Positions 1 to 8,474 of a stretch of 64,000 bases of DNA are shown here, piece by piece. The position numbers and the translations under genes were made by a program. The DNA is taken from the NCBI RefSeq assembly GCF_044458865.1, contig NZ_JBITIH010000020.1:62001-126000 (forward strand), written 5' to 3'. Positions within the stretch are counted from its first letter, which is position 1. Each line of letters opens with the position of its first letter. The DNA is from Micromonospora_G sp044458865. GTDB taxonomy: Bacteria; Actinomycetota; Actinomycetes; Mycobacteriales; Micromonosporaceae. Below the pieces are notes generated by a model, which had not been told where the DNA came from, did not search any database, and was given only the letters and a program-made list of their open reading frames with translations.

Positions 1-18
1 GGGAAGGGGCTTTTCGAG

Positions 19-1233
19 ATGAGGGCAGCGGTCTGGCACGGTGTCGGCGATATCCGGTTGGACGAGGTACCGGATCCGCGCATCGAGGAACCCACCGACG
101 CGATCGTCCGAATCACCAGAACCGCCATCTGCGGCACCGACCTGCACTTCGCTCGGGGCACCGTACCCGGGCTGAGTGACGGCAGCATCCTCGGCCACGA
201 GGGCGTCGGCCAGGTGGTCCAGGTCGGCAGCGCGGTACGCAACTTCTCACCCGGCGACCGGGTGGTGGTCTCGTCCACCATCTCCTGCGGGTTCTGTTCC
301 TACTGCCGGGCCGGCTATCAGGCCCAGTGCGACAACGCCAACCCCGGTGGGCGACGCGCGGGCACCGCCTACTACGGCGCCCCCGCGAGCGCCGGTGGGT
401 TCGCCGGACTCCAGGCCGAGTACGCGCGCATCCCGTACGCCAGCAACGGCCTGGTCGCCCTCCCCGACGACGTCTCCGACGACGAGGCGATCCTGCTGTC
501 GGACATCTTCCCGACCGCCTGGTTCGGGGCCCGGATCGCGGACGTCTCCGCCGGTGACACGGTCGCCGTCTTCGGCTGCGGACCGGTCGGACAGTTGGCG
601 ATCCTCTCCGCGCAACTCCAGGGCGCCGGCCGGGTCATCGCGGTCGACCAGTTACCGGACCGGCTCGCGACCGCGAAGGGTCAACACGCCGAGGTGGTCG
701 ACTTCAGCGTGGAGGACCCGGTGTCGGTGATCGACGAGCTGACCGGCGGAATCGGTGTCGACCGGGCGATCGACGCGGTCGGCGTCGACGCCCAGCACCC
801 GTCCCACGGCCCGGCCGCCCAGCAGGCGCAGGAGCAGGCCGACCTGCTCGCCTGGGAACGCGACGCGGTCGCCGCCCAGGCGGCACCGCAGGACGACAAC
901 TGGGTGCCGGGCAACGCCCCGGGGCAGGCACTGCGGTGGGCGGTCGACGCCCTGGCCAAGGCCGGCACGCTCGGCATCCTCGGGGTCTACCCGCCGACGA
1001 TGACCTCGTTCCCGACCGGCATCGCGATGAACAAGAACCTCACCATCAAGGCCGGCAACGCCAACCACCGGCACTACCTGCCGCAACTGGTCGAGATGAT
1101 CGGCAACGGCACGGTCGACCCGTCCGGGTTGGTCACCGAGGAGGAGCCGATGGGTGACATCATCGGCGCGTACCACGAGTTCGACCGGCGTGAGCCGGGC
1201 TGGCTCAAGGTGGCGATCGATCCCACCACCTGA
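19..1233 (+). CDS. Zinc-dependent alcohol dehydrogenase, formaldehyde-dehydrogenase-like
   Basis: This 404-residue protein is a medium-chain zinc dehydrogenase that should oxidise an alcohol or aldehyde with NAD(P) in the cytoplasm. Visible features are the catalytic zinc ligands C38 (in AICGTD) and H60-E61 (GHE), the four structural-zinc cysteines C90, C93, C96 and C104, and the Rossmann glycine motif GCGPVG near residue 195. An insert of about 50 residues after residue 260, rich in Gln and Ala, is typical of the glutathione-independent formaldehyde dehydrogenase-like branch and makes it longer than the usual 350 residues. The ATG has a purine-rich stretch (gggaagggg) about 9 bases upstream. 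It stands alone on this strand, so the true substrate is not evident. Confidence 0.88.
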   Translation: MRAAVWHGVGDIRLDEVPDPRIEEPTDAIVRITRTAICGTDLHFARGTVPGLSDGSILGHEGVGQVVQVGSAVRNFSPGDRVVVSSTISCGFCSYCRAGYQAQCDNANPGGRRAGTAYYGAPASAGGFAGLQAEYARIPYASNGLVALPDDVSDDEAILLSDIFPTAWFGARIADVSAGDTVAVFGCGPVGQLAILSAQLQGAGRVIAVDQLPDRLATAKGQHAEVVDFSVEDPVSVIDELTGGIGVDRAIDAVGVDAQHPSHGPAAQQAQEQADLLAWERDAVAAQAAPQDDNWVPGNAPGQALRWAVDALAKAGTLGILGVYPPTMTSFPTGIAMNKNLTIKAGNANHRHYLPQLVEMIGNGTVDPSGLVTEEEPMGDIIGAYHEFDRREPGWLKVAIDPTT

Positions 1234-1252
1234 GGCTCCGCCGGAGCTTCGG

Positions 1253-1462
1253 TTATCCGAGCAGGTCTGCCAGCAGGCGTTCACCGGCCAACCAGGGGCC
1301 GTAACCGGCGGCCGTGTTGAGGTGACCGGCGTCGCCCGCGTCGACCAGCTCCGCGCCCCAGGCCGCCGCGTACGTGGCCACCTGCGCGAACGTCGCGTGC
1401 GGATCGTGCCAGTGGTGCGTCGTGGGGAGGCCCCGGCCGGGCACCAGAAGCACGCTCGGCAT
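1253..1462 (-). pseudogene. Internally deleted RBBP9/YdeN-type serine hydrolase remnant
   Basis: This 69-residue reading frame joins the typical first residues of an RBBP9/YdeN-family alpha/beta hydrolase (MPSVLLVPGRG, then HHWH) directly to the typical C-terminus of the same family (AAAWGAELVDAGDAGHLN, then GYGPW). The family is usually about 180-200 residues. The catalytic serine (GHSLG region) and most of the core are missing, while the start, the region of the catalytic histidine and the stop are in one frame. The simplest reading is an in-frame internal deletion of a little over 100 codons. An expressed short protein is possible but could not be an active hydrolase. The family assignment is from memory of the motif pattern. 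Confidence 0.55.
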
Positions 1463-1484
1463 GCGATCGACCGTACCGCCTCCG

Positions 1485-1865
1485 CTAGCGTGCCGGCTGC
1501 CCCGAGCGCCAGGTGTCAGGCGCGACGAGCAGCAGCACCAACGCCGTGGTGATCGCGAGCCCTTGTGCGACATCCGCCGCGCCCGTCCCATGGACGATCA
1601 GGGCTACCAGCCCGACGGTGGAGAGCAGGAGAAAGAACCAGCGAAAGATCCGGCCACCGTGCCAGAGCGCGTACGCCCACGCAGCGCCCACCGCCAGCCG
1701 AATGACGCCATCTATCAGTGTTTCGGCTCTGGCGGCGCCGAATCCGCCGATCGTCTCGGCCAGCACCACGACGAGGTTCACCGCGCACACCAGTACCACC
1801 GCGCCGACCACCTGGACCGGTGGTCGGCGCCGCCCTGACCTTGTCGGTTCGCTGATACCGGTCAC
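1485..1865 (-). CDS. Small four-helix membrane protein of unknown function
   Basis: A 126-residue hydrophobic protein. After a basic N-terminus (TRSGRRRPP) there are about four predicted membrane segments at residues 17-38, 52-69, 72-90 and 94-113, with a short polar tail. The overall pattern resembles small actinobacterial integral membrane proteins with no known function. It lies on the minus strand between a hydrolase remnant and a DUF305-type lipoprotein, with no clear operon partner. I do not recognise it beyond topology. Confidence 0.55.
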   Translation of the reverse strand: MTGISEPTRSGRRRPPVQVVGAVVLVCAVNLVVVLAETIGGFGAARAETLIDGVIRLAVGAAWAYALWHGGRIFRWFFLLLSTVGLVALIVHGTGAADVAQGLAITTALVLLLVAPDTWRSGQPAR

Positions 1866-1887
1866 TCAGGCAGTGTGCGCCAGACGA

Positions 1888-2514
1888 TCAACGGCCCTGG
1901 GATTCCAGCTTGGCGAGCTGGTCGAGCTGCGTGGTCCGGGTCTGCTCGATCTGGGTGGCCAGCTCCCGGATGTGCGGCTCGCTGCCGGACTTCTCCACCG
2001 CACGGGCGAGCCGCACCGTCTGCTCCAGGTGGTCGCGCATGTTGCTGACGAAGAGCTGGTCGAACGCGGGGCCGCTGGCGTCGTTGAGCGCACGCAGGTC
2101 GTCGGCGGTGACCATGCCCGGCATGTCGTGCCCCTCGTGCTCGTTGCTCTCCGCCACCCCCGCCTGCCGCAGCAGGTCCCGCAGCCCGGTCAGCTCGCCC
2201 CGGTGGCCCTTGCCGACCTGGTCGGCCAGCTCACGTACACCGGTGTTCGAGGTCTGTTTCGGGGTGAGGTCGGTCAGCAGCAGGGTCGTTTCGTCCAGCG
2301 CGATCATCAGTTGGGTCCAGGCGACGTCGGTCGGGTTGAACGCCCCGGCCGCCCCGGCGGGACCGGTCGTGCCGCTCGGGCCGAGGGTCACGGACGGCGC
2401 CGCCGACCCGCCTGGGCCGGACCCGGCCGCCGGCTTGCCGCCGCTGTCGGCACAACCCGCCACGAGTACGGCGAGCAGGACGAGCGGCAGCGCGCCGCGT
2501 ACGGTCGAATTCAT
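1888..2514 (-). CDS. DUF305-like lipoprotein
   Basis: A 208-residue exported lipoprotein. The first 20 residues form a signal peptide ending in the lipobox VAGC, so Cys21 should be lipid-modified. A Gly/Ser/Pro-rich linker (about residues 22-58) leads to a helical domain (about 60-205) that resembles DUF305, a ferritin-like four-helix fold often placed near copper or other metal-handling genes. A His/Met cluster (HEGHDMPGM, about residues 126-134) in the middle could bind metal. No metal transporter lies next to it, so a role in metal binding at the cell surface is inference. Confidence 0.65.
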   Translation of the reverse strand: MNSTVRGALPLVLLAVLVAGCADSGGKPAAGSGPGGSAAPSVTLGPSGTTGPAGAAGAFNPTDVAWTQLMIALDETTLLLTDLTPKQTSNTGVRELADQVGKGHRGELTGLRDLLRQAGVAESNEHEGHDMPGMVTADDLRALNDASGPAFDQLFVSNMRDHLEQTVRLARAVEKSGSEPHIRELATQIEQTRTTQLDQLAKLESQGR

Positions 2515-2612
2515 CGTGGTTCTCCCAGGTGCTGACGGTGGTGGACGAACCGGGGCGGGACCCGGCTCGCCGGGCCCCGCCTCTCGATCACCTTCTCACC
2601 ATCGGGACAGCC

Positions 2613-3935
2613 TCAGTAGGTCCCGTTGTGGTTGCACTTGATGACCGGCCGGATGCAGTCGCGCACCCGCCGCTCCATCTCCGCCGCGGGCCAGGCGTTG
2701 AAGAAGTCGCCGTGCATCGTGTAACCGGGACCGGACGCCAACCGGAAGTTGGCCGGGTTGCCGTTCACCGGGTAACGCAGCACCTGGCGCAGCTTCGGCA
2801 CGTGCACCGGGTGGGTGGACGGGCATGCCTGGTTGACCGGGTAGGCCATGTGGCTCTTGTGGTCGGGCGAGTCCAGGTCACGGCCGTTCCAGCACTGCGG
2901 GAAGTCGAGGTACGACTCCATCATGGTGCCGGCGGGACAGTTGACGAAGTCCTTGCCCGGTGGGATGTGCCCGGCGTGCAGGCAGGACCAGCGGGCGATG
3001 CTGTCGTCACCGCCGGTGGCCCGGGCGTTGCCGGCGACGATCTTCAGACCGAGCGGCATCGGCTGGGTCTGGGCCACCACGTCGGCGCGTACGCCCTCGC
3101 CGAGGTAGTAGAAGGTGGCGATGGTCGGCTCCACCGGCACGTTGTTGTTGTAGAGCGTCGGCACCCAGTACGACGACAGGTCGATCGCCGGATTGCAGTT
3201 GCTCGACGCATTGGCCAGGCTCGTGTAGTCCGAGTTGGCGTTGGTCGAGGTGTTGCCGAAGAAGCTGTGCATGTGCGAGGCGCCGGCCAGGCCGGGGTAG
3301 ATGATCGGGTCGTCCGGCAGCCGGTGGCTGAACGGACAGTCGGCCGGGAACTCGGCCACCCGGACGATCGGACCGCCGGGCGGTGGCGGAGGCGGTGGCG
3401 GAGGTGGTGCCCCACCGTCGTCGCCGAAGACCTGGAACTCCCAGAGCGACACCCCGTACGCGGTGGCGCGCTTGGTCGCGTGCAGCCGTACGTAGCGGCC
3501 GTTGCCGGAGACGGTGATGCTCTTGCTGCCGCCGGTCCCGTTCACCGTGGTGTGGATGGTGGTCCAGTTGGTGGCGTCGTTCGAGGTCTGGATGCGGAAG
3601 TCACTGGCGTACGCCGCCTCCCAGTTCAGCGCCACCCGGCTGATCGCGCGGGCGGAGCCGAGGTCGACCTGGATCCACTGCGGGTCGCTGAACGCGCTGG
3701 ACCAGCGGGTGCCGGCGTTGCCGTCGACGGCTGCGGCGGCGGTGAAGCCACCCTCGACCGACGACGCGGTGGCCGGCCGCCCCTGGGAGAGCGTGATCTC
3801 GGCGGCGGCGGCGGGGCTGACACCGACCGCGAGGTAGGTCCCGAGCAGGGCGACGAGGGCGGTGGCCAGGGTGGCCAGGCGCAGCCGTTGGTGTGGTGGT
3901 CGGGTACGGACTGGTGGTGGTGCGACCGGTTGCAT
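2613..3935 (-). CDS. Secreted discoidin (F5/8 type C) plus DUF1996 protein
   Basis: A 440-residue secreted protein. The ATG at 3935 is chosen over one 16 codons upstream because GAAGGAG lies 5-6 bases before it and the signal peptide then begins normally, with cleavage expected near AAAA-EITL about residue 40. Residues about 40-175 form an F5/8 type C (discoidin) carbohydrate-binding-like domain. A Gly-Gly-Ala-Pro then polyproline linker follows, and residues about 195-440 are a DUF1996 domain with its marker strings GASHMHSFFG, SSYWVPTL and the C-terminal NHNGTY. DUF1996 occurs in secreted proteins of actinomycetes and fungi, function unknown. The discoidin domain suggests binding to polysaccharide. 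Confidence 0.85.
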   Translation of the reverse strand: MQPVAPPPVRTRPPHQRLRLATLATALVALLGTYLAVGVSPAAAAEITLSQGRPATASSVEGGFTAAAAVDGNAGTRWSSAFSDPQWIQVDLGSARAISRVALNWEAAYASDFRIQTSNDATNWTTIHTTVNGTGGSKSITVSGNGRYVRLHATKRATAYGVSLWEFQVFGDDGGAPPPPPPPPPPGGPIVRVAEFPADCPFSHRLPDDPIIYPGLAGASHMHSFFGNTSTNANSDYTSLANASSNCNPAIDLSSYWVPTLYNNNVPVEPTIATFYYLGEGVRADVVAQTQPMPLGLKIVAGNARATGGDDSIARWSCLHAGHIPPGKDFVNCPAGTMMESYLDFPQCWNGRDLDSPDHKSHMAYPVNQACPSTHPVHVPKLRQVLRYPVNGNPANFRLASGPGYTMHGDFFNAWPAAEMERRVRDCIRPVIKCNHNGTY

Positions 3936-4114
3936 GGGGGCTCCTTCGAGGCATGGGGCGGAGAGCGGCGGGGGAGTCGCCACCGGTGCAACGTCCGTGG
4001 GTGAGGTTCGGTGGCGTCCGGCTCCACGGTGGAGGTGACGCCGGGACGGGCGCGGGTCGGGCGCACCGGAACCTGTGTCGAGCGGGTTAACGGACGGGTG
4101 TCGAACTGTGAAGG

Positions 4115-4126
4115 GAGAGCGCTCTC
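4115..4126. promoter_or_regulatory. Palindromic LacI-type operator candidate upstream of the DUF1996 gene
   Basis: A perfect 12-base palindrome, gagagcgctctc, within gggagagcgctctctgg, lies about 180 bases upstream of the DUF1996 gene start. It resembles LacI-family (CebR-like) operators found upstream of secreted polysaccharide-active genes in actinomycetes. No cognate regulator is adjacent, so binding is inferred only from form and position. The rest of 3936-4269 shows no gene. Confidence 0.45.
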
Positions 4127-4269
4127 TGGCACCACTTTGACTCTTCTATCGCCCAGAGTCAATGCTTCGGGACGGTTCCGGAACAGCCTCTTTTCGCGGA
4201 CGAATCCCTCGATCGTGATCGATGTCCGCGCGCTCCGCTCCACGCGGCGTGATCATGCAGAATGGTGCG

Positions 4270-4707
4270 ATGGACCGGCCGCTCCTGTTCCTCGACGTAG
4301 ACGGGCCGCTCATTCCGTTCGGGGCGCCAGGGTGGGCACGGGAGGCGGATCACTCGCCACCTCGTACGTTCGCCAACCCGCTGCTCGCCAGGCTCGATCG
4401 GGATCACGGGCGACGGTTGTGGGCACTCCCCTGTGACCTGGTGTGGGCGACGACCTGGATGGCTGATGCGAACGACGAGATCGCCCCGCTGCTCGGCCTG
4501 CCCGACCTGCCGGTGGTCGAGTGGCCGGACGTGGATGACGTACGCGGTGGGCTGCACTGGAAGACCCAGGGGCTGGTGGGTTGGGCGGCCGGACGTCCCT
4601 GGAGTCGGCGGGCTACCTCACCATCAGGAAGGGCCACGTCGGACGTCGCCCGCGTACCTGGTTGTCGCTCACGCCCGGCGGTCGCGCCGCCCTCCGGTCA
4701 CACATAG
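4270..4707 (+). pseudogene. HAD-like hydrolase truncated at a deletion junction
   Basis: The first about 110 residues match actinobacterial small HAD-domain proteins: nucleophile motif LFLDVDGPL with Asp9 and Asp11, the motif WATTW (where the family has its second motif), and HWKTQGLVGWAAGRP. The family should continue with an aspartate-containing motif (WVDDE-like). Here the match stops at about 4598, and the frame runs on through 35 unrelated Arg/Ser/Pro-rich residues to a stop at 4707. In the next frame the sequence becomes the end of a different gene (see 4599-4754). The ATG at 4270 is the start used by the family; an in-frame ATG lies 48 bases upstream. The product lacks the acidic motif III and is probably inactive. 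Confidence 0.7.
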
Positions 4708-4754
4708 CCGCGCTGCAACGCATCCTCAGCCGGGCCGAACGCTCGGACGAATGA
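4599..4754 (+). pseudogene. C-terminal remnant of a winged-helix transcriptional regulator
   Basis: Read in the frame of position 4599, about 51 residues (LESAGYLTIRKGH, then GRRPRTWLSLTPGGRAAL) end at a TGA at 4752-4754. This is the recognition wing and last helix of a small MarR/PadR-like winged-helix DNA-binding protein, a common actinobacterial family of about 100 residues. No start codon or N-terminal half is present. It is joined directly to the truncated HAD gene, so a deletion appears to have removed the 3' end of the hydrolase and the 5' end of this regulator. Confidence 0.65.
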
Positions 4755-4852
4755 CGTGCGACGTGTCAGGTCGACGGGGTGGGGTGCCGTGCCACCGCAC
4801 GAGACACGGCACCCCCTTTCCGAACCCGTGGGCACCCCTCCCACGGGGGTCT

Positions 4853-6343
4853 TCAGCCGGGCCGACCGACCCGCTCTGCCGCCGACCGCCACGCCGCCTC
4901 GGCGCCCGGCGTCGGCCGGTACGTCCGCAGCGCCCCGTCGCGGCGGGTCAGCGCCCGCAGCTCGGTCAACCCACCGTCCAACACCCCCAACGCCCGCGCC
5001 TGCACCAGGGCGTTGCCGATCGCGGTCGCCTCGACCGGTCCGGCCACGACCGGCAGCCCACAGGCATCGGCGGTGAGTTGGCAGAGCAGTTCGTTGCGGG
5101 CGCCGCCGCCGACGATGTGCACCACCTCGACGTCGCGTCCGGCCAGTTCCTGCGCCTGCCGCACGGCGGCCCGGTGGGCGAGCGCCAGACTGTCCACGAT
5201 GCAGCGCACCAGCGCCGCCGGGTCGGCCGGCGCCGGCTGACCCAGCCGTACGCAGGCCTTCGCCAACCGCGTCGGCATGTCACCCGGCGACAGGAACTCG
5301 GGGTCGTCGGGATCGACCACGGCGGCCAGCCCCGGTCGGCGGGCGGCCTCGGCCAGCAGCTCGGGCAACTCCACCGTCAACCCACCGGCTCGCCAGGTAC
5401 GCAGCGACTCCTGCAACAGCCAGAGTCCCATCACGTTGCGCAGGTAGCGGATCGTGCCGTCGACCCCGGCCTCGTTGCTGAAGTTGGCCGCCCGGCTGGC
5501 GGGGGAGAGGACCGGGGTGGTCAGCTCCAGCCCGACCAGCGACCAGGTGCCGCAGGAGATGAAGGCGAACCGGTCGTCCGCTGCCGGCACCGCGACCACC
5601 GCCGAGGCGGTGTCGTGCGAGCCGACAGCGGTGACCGGCACCGGCCAGGTCGCGCCGATCGTCGCACCGATCTCCGGCAACAGGTCTCCGGCGGCGTCGC
5701 CGGGGCGGCGCAGCGGGCCGAAGATCCGTGCCGGCAGCCCGGCCTGTTCGATCAGCTCGGTCGACCACTCCCTGGTCCGTACGTCGAGCAGTTGGGTGGT
5801 GGAGGCGTTGGTGACCTCACTGCCCGCGACCCCGGTCAGCCAGTACGAGAGCAGGTCCGGGACGAGTAGCATCCGCTGCGCCGCCGCCAGCGCGGGTGTG
5901 CCGAGAGCGGCGGTGAGCTGGAACAACGTGTTGAACGGCAGCAGTTGCAGCCCGGTTGTCTGATAGAGCCGCTGCGCGCCGAGCGCCCCCACCACCCGCT
6001 CCGGGACACCGTCGGTGCGCGAGTCGCGGTAGTGCACCGGGTTGCCGAGCAGCGCACCGCCCGCGTCGAGCAGGCCGTAGTCGACCGCCCAGGAGTCGAT
6101 CCCGATGCTGGCCAGGTCGGGGCGGCGGGCCACGGCGGCCCGCAGCCCCGTCAGCGTCTCGGTGTGCAGCCGCAACGCGTCCCAGTAGAGCGCGTCGGGT
6201 AGCCGTACCGGGCCGTTGTCGAACCGGTGCGCCTCGGTCAGGGTGAGCCGTTCCCGGTCCACCTCGGCGAGCATCACCCGGCCACTGGACGCGCCGAGGT
6301 CGACGGCGGCGACCGCCGCCGACCTCGGAGCACTGCCGTTCAT
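4853..6343 (-). CDS. rhaB: L-rhamnulokinase
   Basis: A 496-residue FGGY-family sugar kinase that should phosphorylate L-rhamnulose with ATP to L-rhamnulose 1-phosphate. The N-terminus AAVDLGASSGRVMLAEVD is the typical RhaB first ATP-binding motif. GIDSWAVDYGLLD, SHDTASAV, FISCGTWSLVG and VHIVGGGARN are the further conserved blocks of the family. The ATG at 6343 is chosen because it places the DLGASSGR motif at the usual distance; the frame is open further upstream but without family similarity. It is the last gene of the rhaM-rhaI-aldolase-rhaB order, 35 bases after the aldolase stop. Confidence 0.93.
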   Translation of the reverse strand: MNGSAPRSAAVAAVDLGASSGRVMLAEVDRERLTLTEAHRFDNGPVRLPDALYWDALRLHTETLTGLRAAVARRPDLASIGIDSWAVDYGLLDAGGALLGNPVHYRDSRTDGVPERVVGALGAQRLYQTTGLQLLPFNTLFQLTAALGTPALAAAQRMLLVPDLLSYWLTGVAGSEVTNASTTQLLDVRTREWSTELIEQAGLPARIFGPLRRPGDAAGDLLPEIGATIGATWPVPVTAVGSHDTASAVVAVPAADDRFAFISCGTWSLVGLELTTPVLSPASRAANFSNEAGVDGTIRYLRNVMGLWLLQESLRTWRAGGLTVELPELLAEAARRPGLAAVVDPDDPEFLSPGDMPTRLAKACVRLGQPAPADPAALVRCIVDSLALAHRAAVRQAQELAGRDVEVVHIVGGGARNELLCQLTADACGLPVVAGPVEATAIGNALVQARALGVLDGGLTELRALTRRDGALRTYRPTPGAEAAWRSAAERVGRPG

Positions 6344-6378
6344 CGTGGACGGCCTGTCATCTGACCCATGTCGTCGGC

Positions 6379-8418
6379 TCAGCGCAGGAATGCCGCGGCT
6401 ACGCCGGCGTCGACGGGTACGTGCAGGCCGGTGGTGTGCGACAGGTCCCCGCCGGTGAGCGCGAAGACCGCGTTCGCCACGTGCTCCGGCAGCACCTCCC
6501 GCTTGAGCAGGGTGCGCTGGGCGTAGTAGGCGCCCAACTCCTCCTCGGGTACGCCGTACACCGCCGCCCGTTTGGCACCCCAACCGCCGGCGAAGATGCC
6601 CGAACCCCGGACCACGCCATCGGGGTTGACCCCGTTGACCCGGATCCCGTACGGGCCCAGTTCGGCGGCGAGCAGCCGGACCTGGTGCGCCTGGTCGGCC
6701 TTGGCCGAACCGTACGCGACGTTGTTCGGGCCGGCGAAGACGGCGTTCTTGCTGACGATGTAGACGATGTCGCCGCCGGTGCCCTGGTCGATCAGCAGCT
6801 TCGCGGCGGCCCGGGAGACCAGGAACGACCCCTTCGCCATCACGTCGTGTTGCAGGTCCCAGTCGGCCTCGGTGGTCTCCAGCAGCGACTTCGACACCGA
6901 CAGCCCGGCGTTGTTGACGATCAGGTCGACCCCGCCGAAGGCGAGCGCGGCCTCGGCGAACGCGGCCTCGATCCCGGCGGCGTCGGTGACGTCCACGGTC
7001 ACCGGCACCGCCCGGTCAGCGTTGCCGATCTCGGCGGCGATCGTGGCCGCGGCGGTCGCGTCCCGGTCGGCGACGACCACTGCCGCGCCTTCGGCGCCGA
7101 GCCGGCGGGCGATCGCCGCCCCGATCCCGGAACCGCCGCCGGTGACCAGCGCGACCCGGCCGGCGAGCGGCTTCGGCGCCGGCAGCCGGCGCAGCTTCGC
7201 CTCTTCGAGCAGCCAGTACTCGATCCGGAACTTCTCCGACTCGTCGATCGGGGCGTACGTCGACACCGCTTCGGCGCCGCGCATCACGTTGACCGCGTTG
7301 AGGTAGTACTCCGCGGCGACCCGGGCGGTCTGCTTGTCCTTGCCGAAGCTGAACATGCCGACCCCGGGAACCAGCACGATCGCCGGGTCGGCACCCCGGA
7401 TGGCGGGGGAGTCGGCGGACGCGTACCGGTCGTAGTAGGCCTGGTAGTCCCGGCGGTACGCGTCGTGCAGCTCGCGCAGCCGGGCCACCGCCTCGTCGAC
7501 CGGTGCGTCCGCCGGCAGGTCCAGCACCAGCGGTCGGACCTTGGTCCGCAGGAAGTGGTCCGGGCAGGAGGTGCCGAGCGCGGCGAGCCGGGGGTGTTCG
7601 GCGCGGGCCAGGAAGTCCAGCACCGCCTCGTCGTCGCTGAAGTGCCCAACCTGCCGGACGTCGGTGCTGGCCAGACCTCGGATCACCGGGGCCAGCGCGG
7701 CGGCCTTGGCCCGTCGCCGGTCGGCCGGCAGCGCCTCGTATCCGGGCAGGACCGGACCGAAGGGCTCGGGCCGGCCGTGTTCGGCCAGGAACCGCTCGGC
7801 GGTCGCGATGATCTCCAGTGAGCGGGCTTCGCACTCCTCGCTGGTGGCGCCCCAGGCGGTGATGCCGTGGCCGCCGAGGATGACGCCGATCGCCTGCGGG
7901 TTCTCCTTGGCGAGGGTGGCGATGTCCAGACCGAGTTGGAAACCGGGGCGACGCCACGGCACCCAGAGCACCCGGTCGCCGAAGCAGCGGCGGGTCAGTT
8001 CCTCCCCGTCGGCGGCGGTCGCGAGCGCGATGCCGGCGTCGGGGTGCAGGTGGTCGACGTGCGCGACGTCGACCAGGCCGTGCATGGCGGTGTCGATCGA
8101 CGGTGCGGCCCCACCCTTGCCGTGCAGGCAGAAGTCGAACGCGGCGACCATCTCGTCCTCGCGTTCGACACCGGGGTAGACGTCGACGAGGGACCGGAGC
8201 CGGTCCAGCCGCAGCACCGCCAACCCGGCCTCGGTGAGGGTGCCGATGTCGCCACCGGAGCCCTTCACCCACATCAGCTCGACCGGTTTCCCGGTGACCG
8301 GGTCCTCGCCGTTGGCCTTGACCGAGACGTTGCCGCCGCCGAAGTTGGTGTTGCGCCGGTCGGCGCCGATCCGGTGACTGCGCCCGAGCAGCGCGGTCAC
8401 CTCCGGATGCGTACCCAT
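6379..8418 (-). CDS. rhaD: Bifunctional L-rhamnulose-1-phosphate aldolase / short-chain dehydrogenase
   Basis: A 679-residue fusion. The N-terminal part (about residues 1-390) is a class II aldolase with the zinc-binding HVDHLHPD motif, which should split L-rhamnulose 1-phosphate into dihydroxyacetone phosphate and L-lactaldehyde. The C-terminal part (about 405-679) is a short-chain dehydrogenase with TGGGSGIG for the cofactor, NNAG, and the YGSAK catalytic Tyr/Lys. It probably oxidises the lactaldehyde product, as proposed for the RhaEW-type fusion in Bacillus. The ATG at 8418 gives MGTHPEVTALLGRSHRIG, the normal family start; a further start lies 17 codons upstream. It sits 56 bases after rhaI. 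Confidence 0.92.
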   Translation of the reverse strand: MGTHPEVTALLGRSHRIGADRRNTNFGGGNVSVKANGEDPVTGKPVELMWVKGSGGDIGTLTEAGLAVLRLDRLRSLVDVYPGVEREDEMVAAFDFCLHGKGGAAPSIDTAMHGLVDVAHVDHLHPDAGIALATAADGEELTRRCFGDRVLWVPWRRPGFQLGLDIATLAKENPQAIGVILGGHGITAWGATSEECEARSLEIIATAERFLAEHGRPEPFGPVLPGYEALPADRRRAKAAALAPVIRGLASTDVRQVGHFSDDEAVLDFLARAEHPRLAALGTSCPDHFLRTKVRPLVLDLPADAPVDEAVARLRELHDAYRRDYQAYYDRYASADSPAIRGADPAIVLVPGVGMFSFGKDKQTARVAAEYYLNAVNVMRGAEAVSTYAPIDESEKFRIEYWLLEEAKLRRLPAPKPLAGRVALVTGGGSGIGAAIARRLGAEGAAVVVADRDATAAATIAAEIGNADRAVPVTVDVTDAAGIEAAFAEAALAFGGVDLIVNNAGLSVSKSLLETTEADWDLQHDVMAKGSFLVSRAAAKLLIDQGTGGDIVYIVSKNAVFAGPNNVAYGSAKADQAHQVRLLAAELGPYGIRVNGVNPDGVVRGSGIFAGGWGAKRAAVYGVPEEELGAYYAQRTLLKREVLPEHVANAVFALTGGDLSHTTGLHVPVDAGVAAAFLR

Positions 8419-8474
8419 GGCTCTGTTTCGTTTCCCCTCGTGTGTGACGTTGACTGCGATCGTGCCCACTGTGC

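Noticed and set aside
2529..4004. Long plus-strand open frame opposite the DUF1996 gene
   Set aside because: It mirrors the minus-strand gene, is Arg/Gly/Val-rich and shows no domain or ribosome site. It is a shadow caused by high-GC codon usage.
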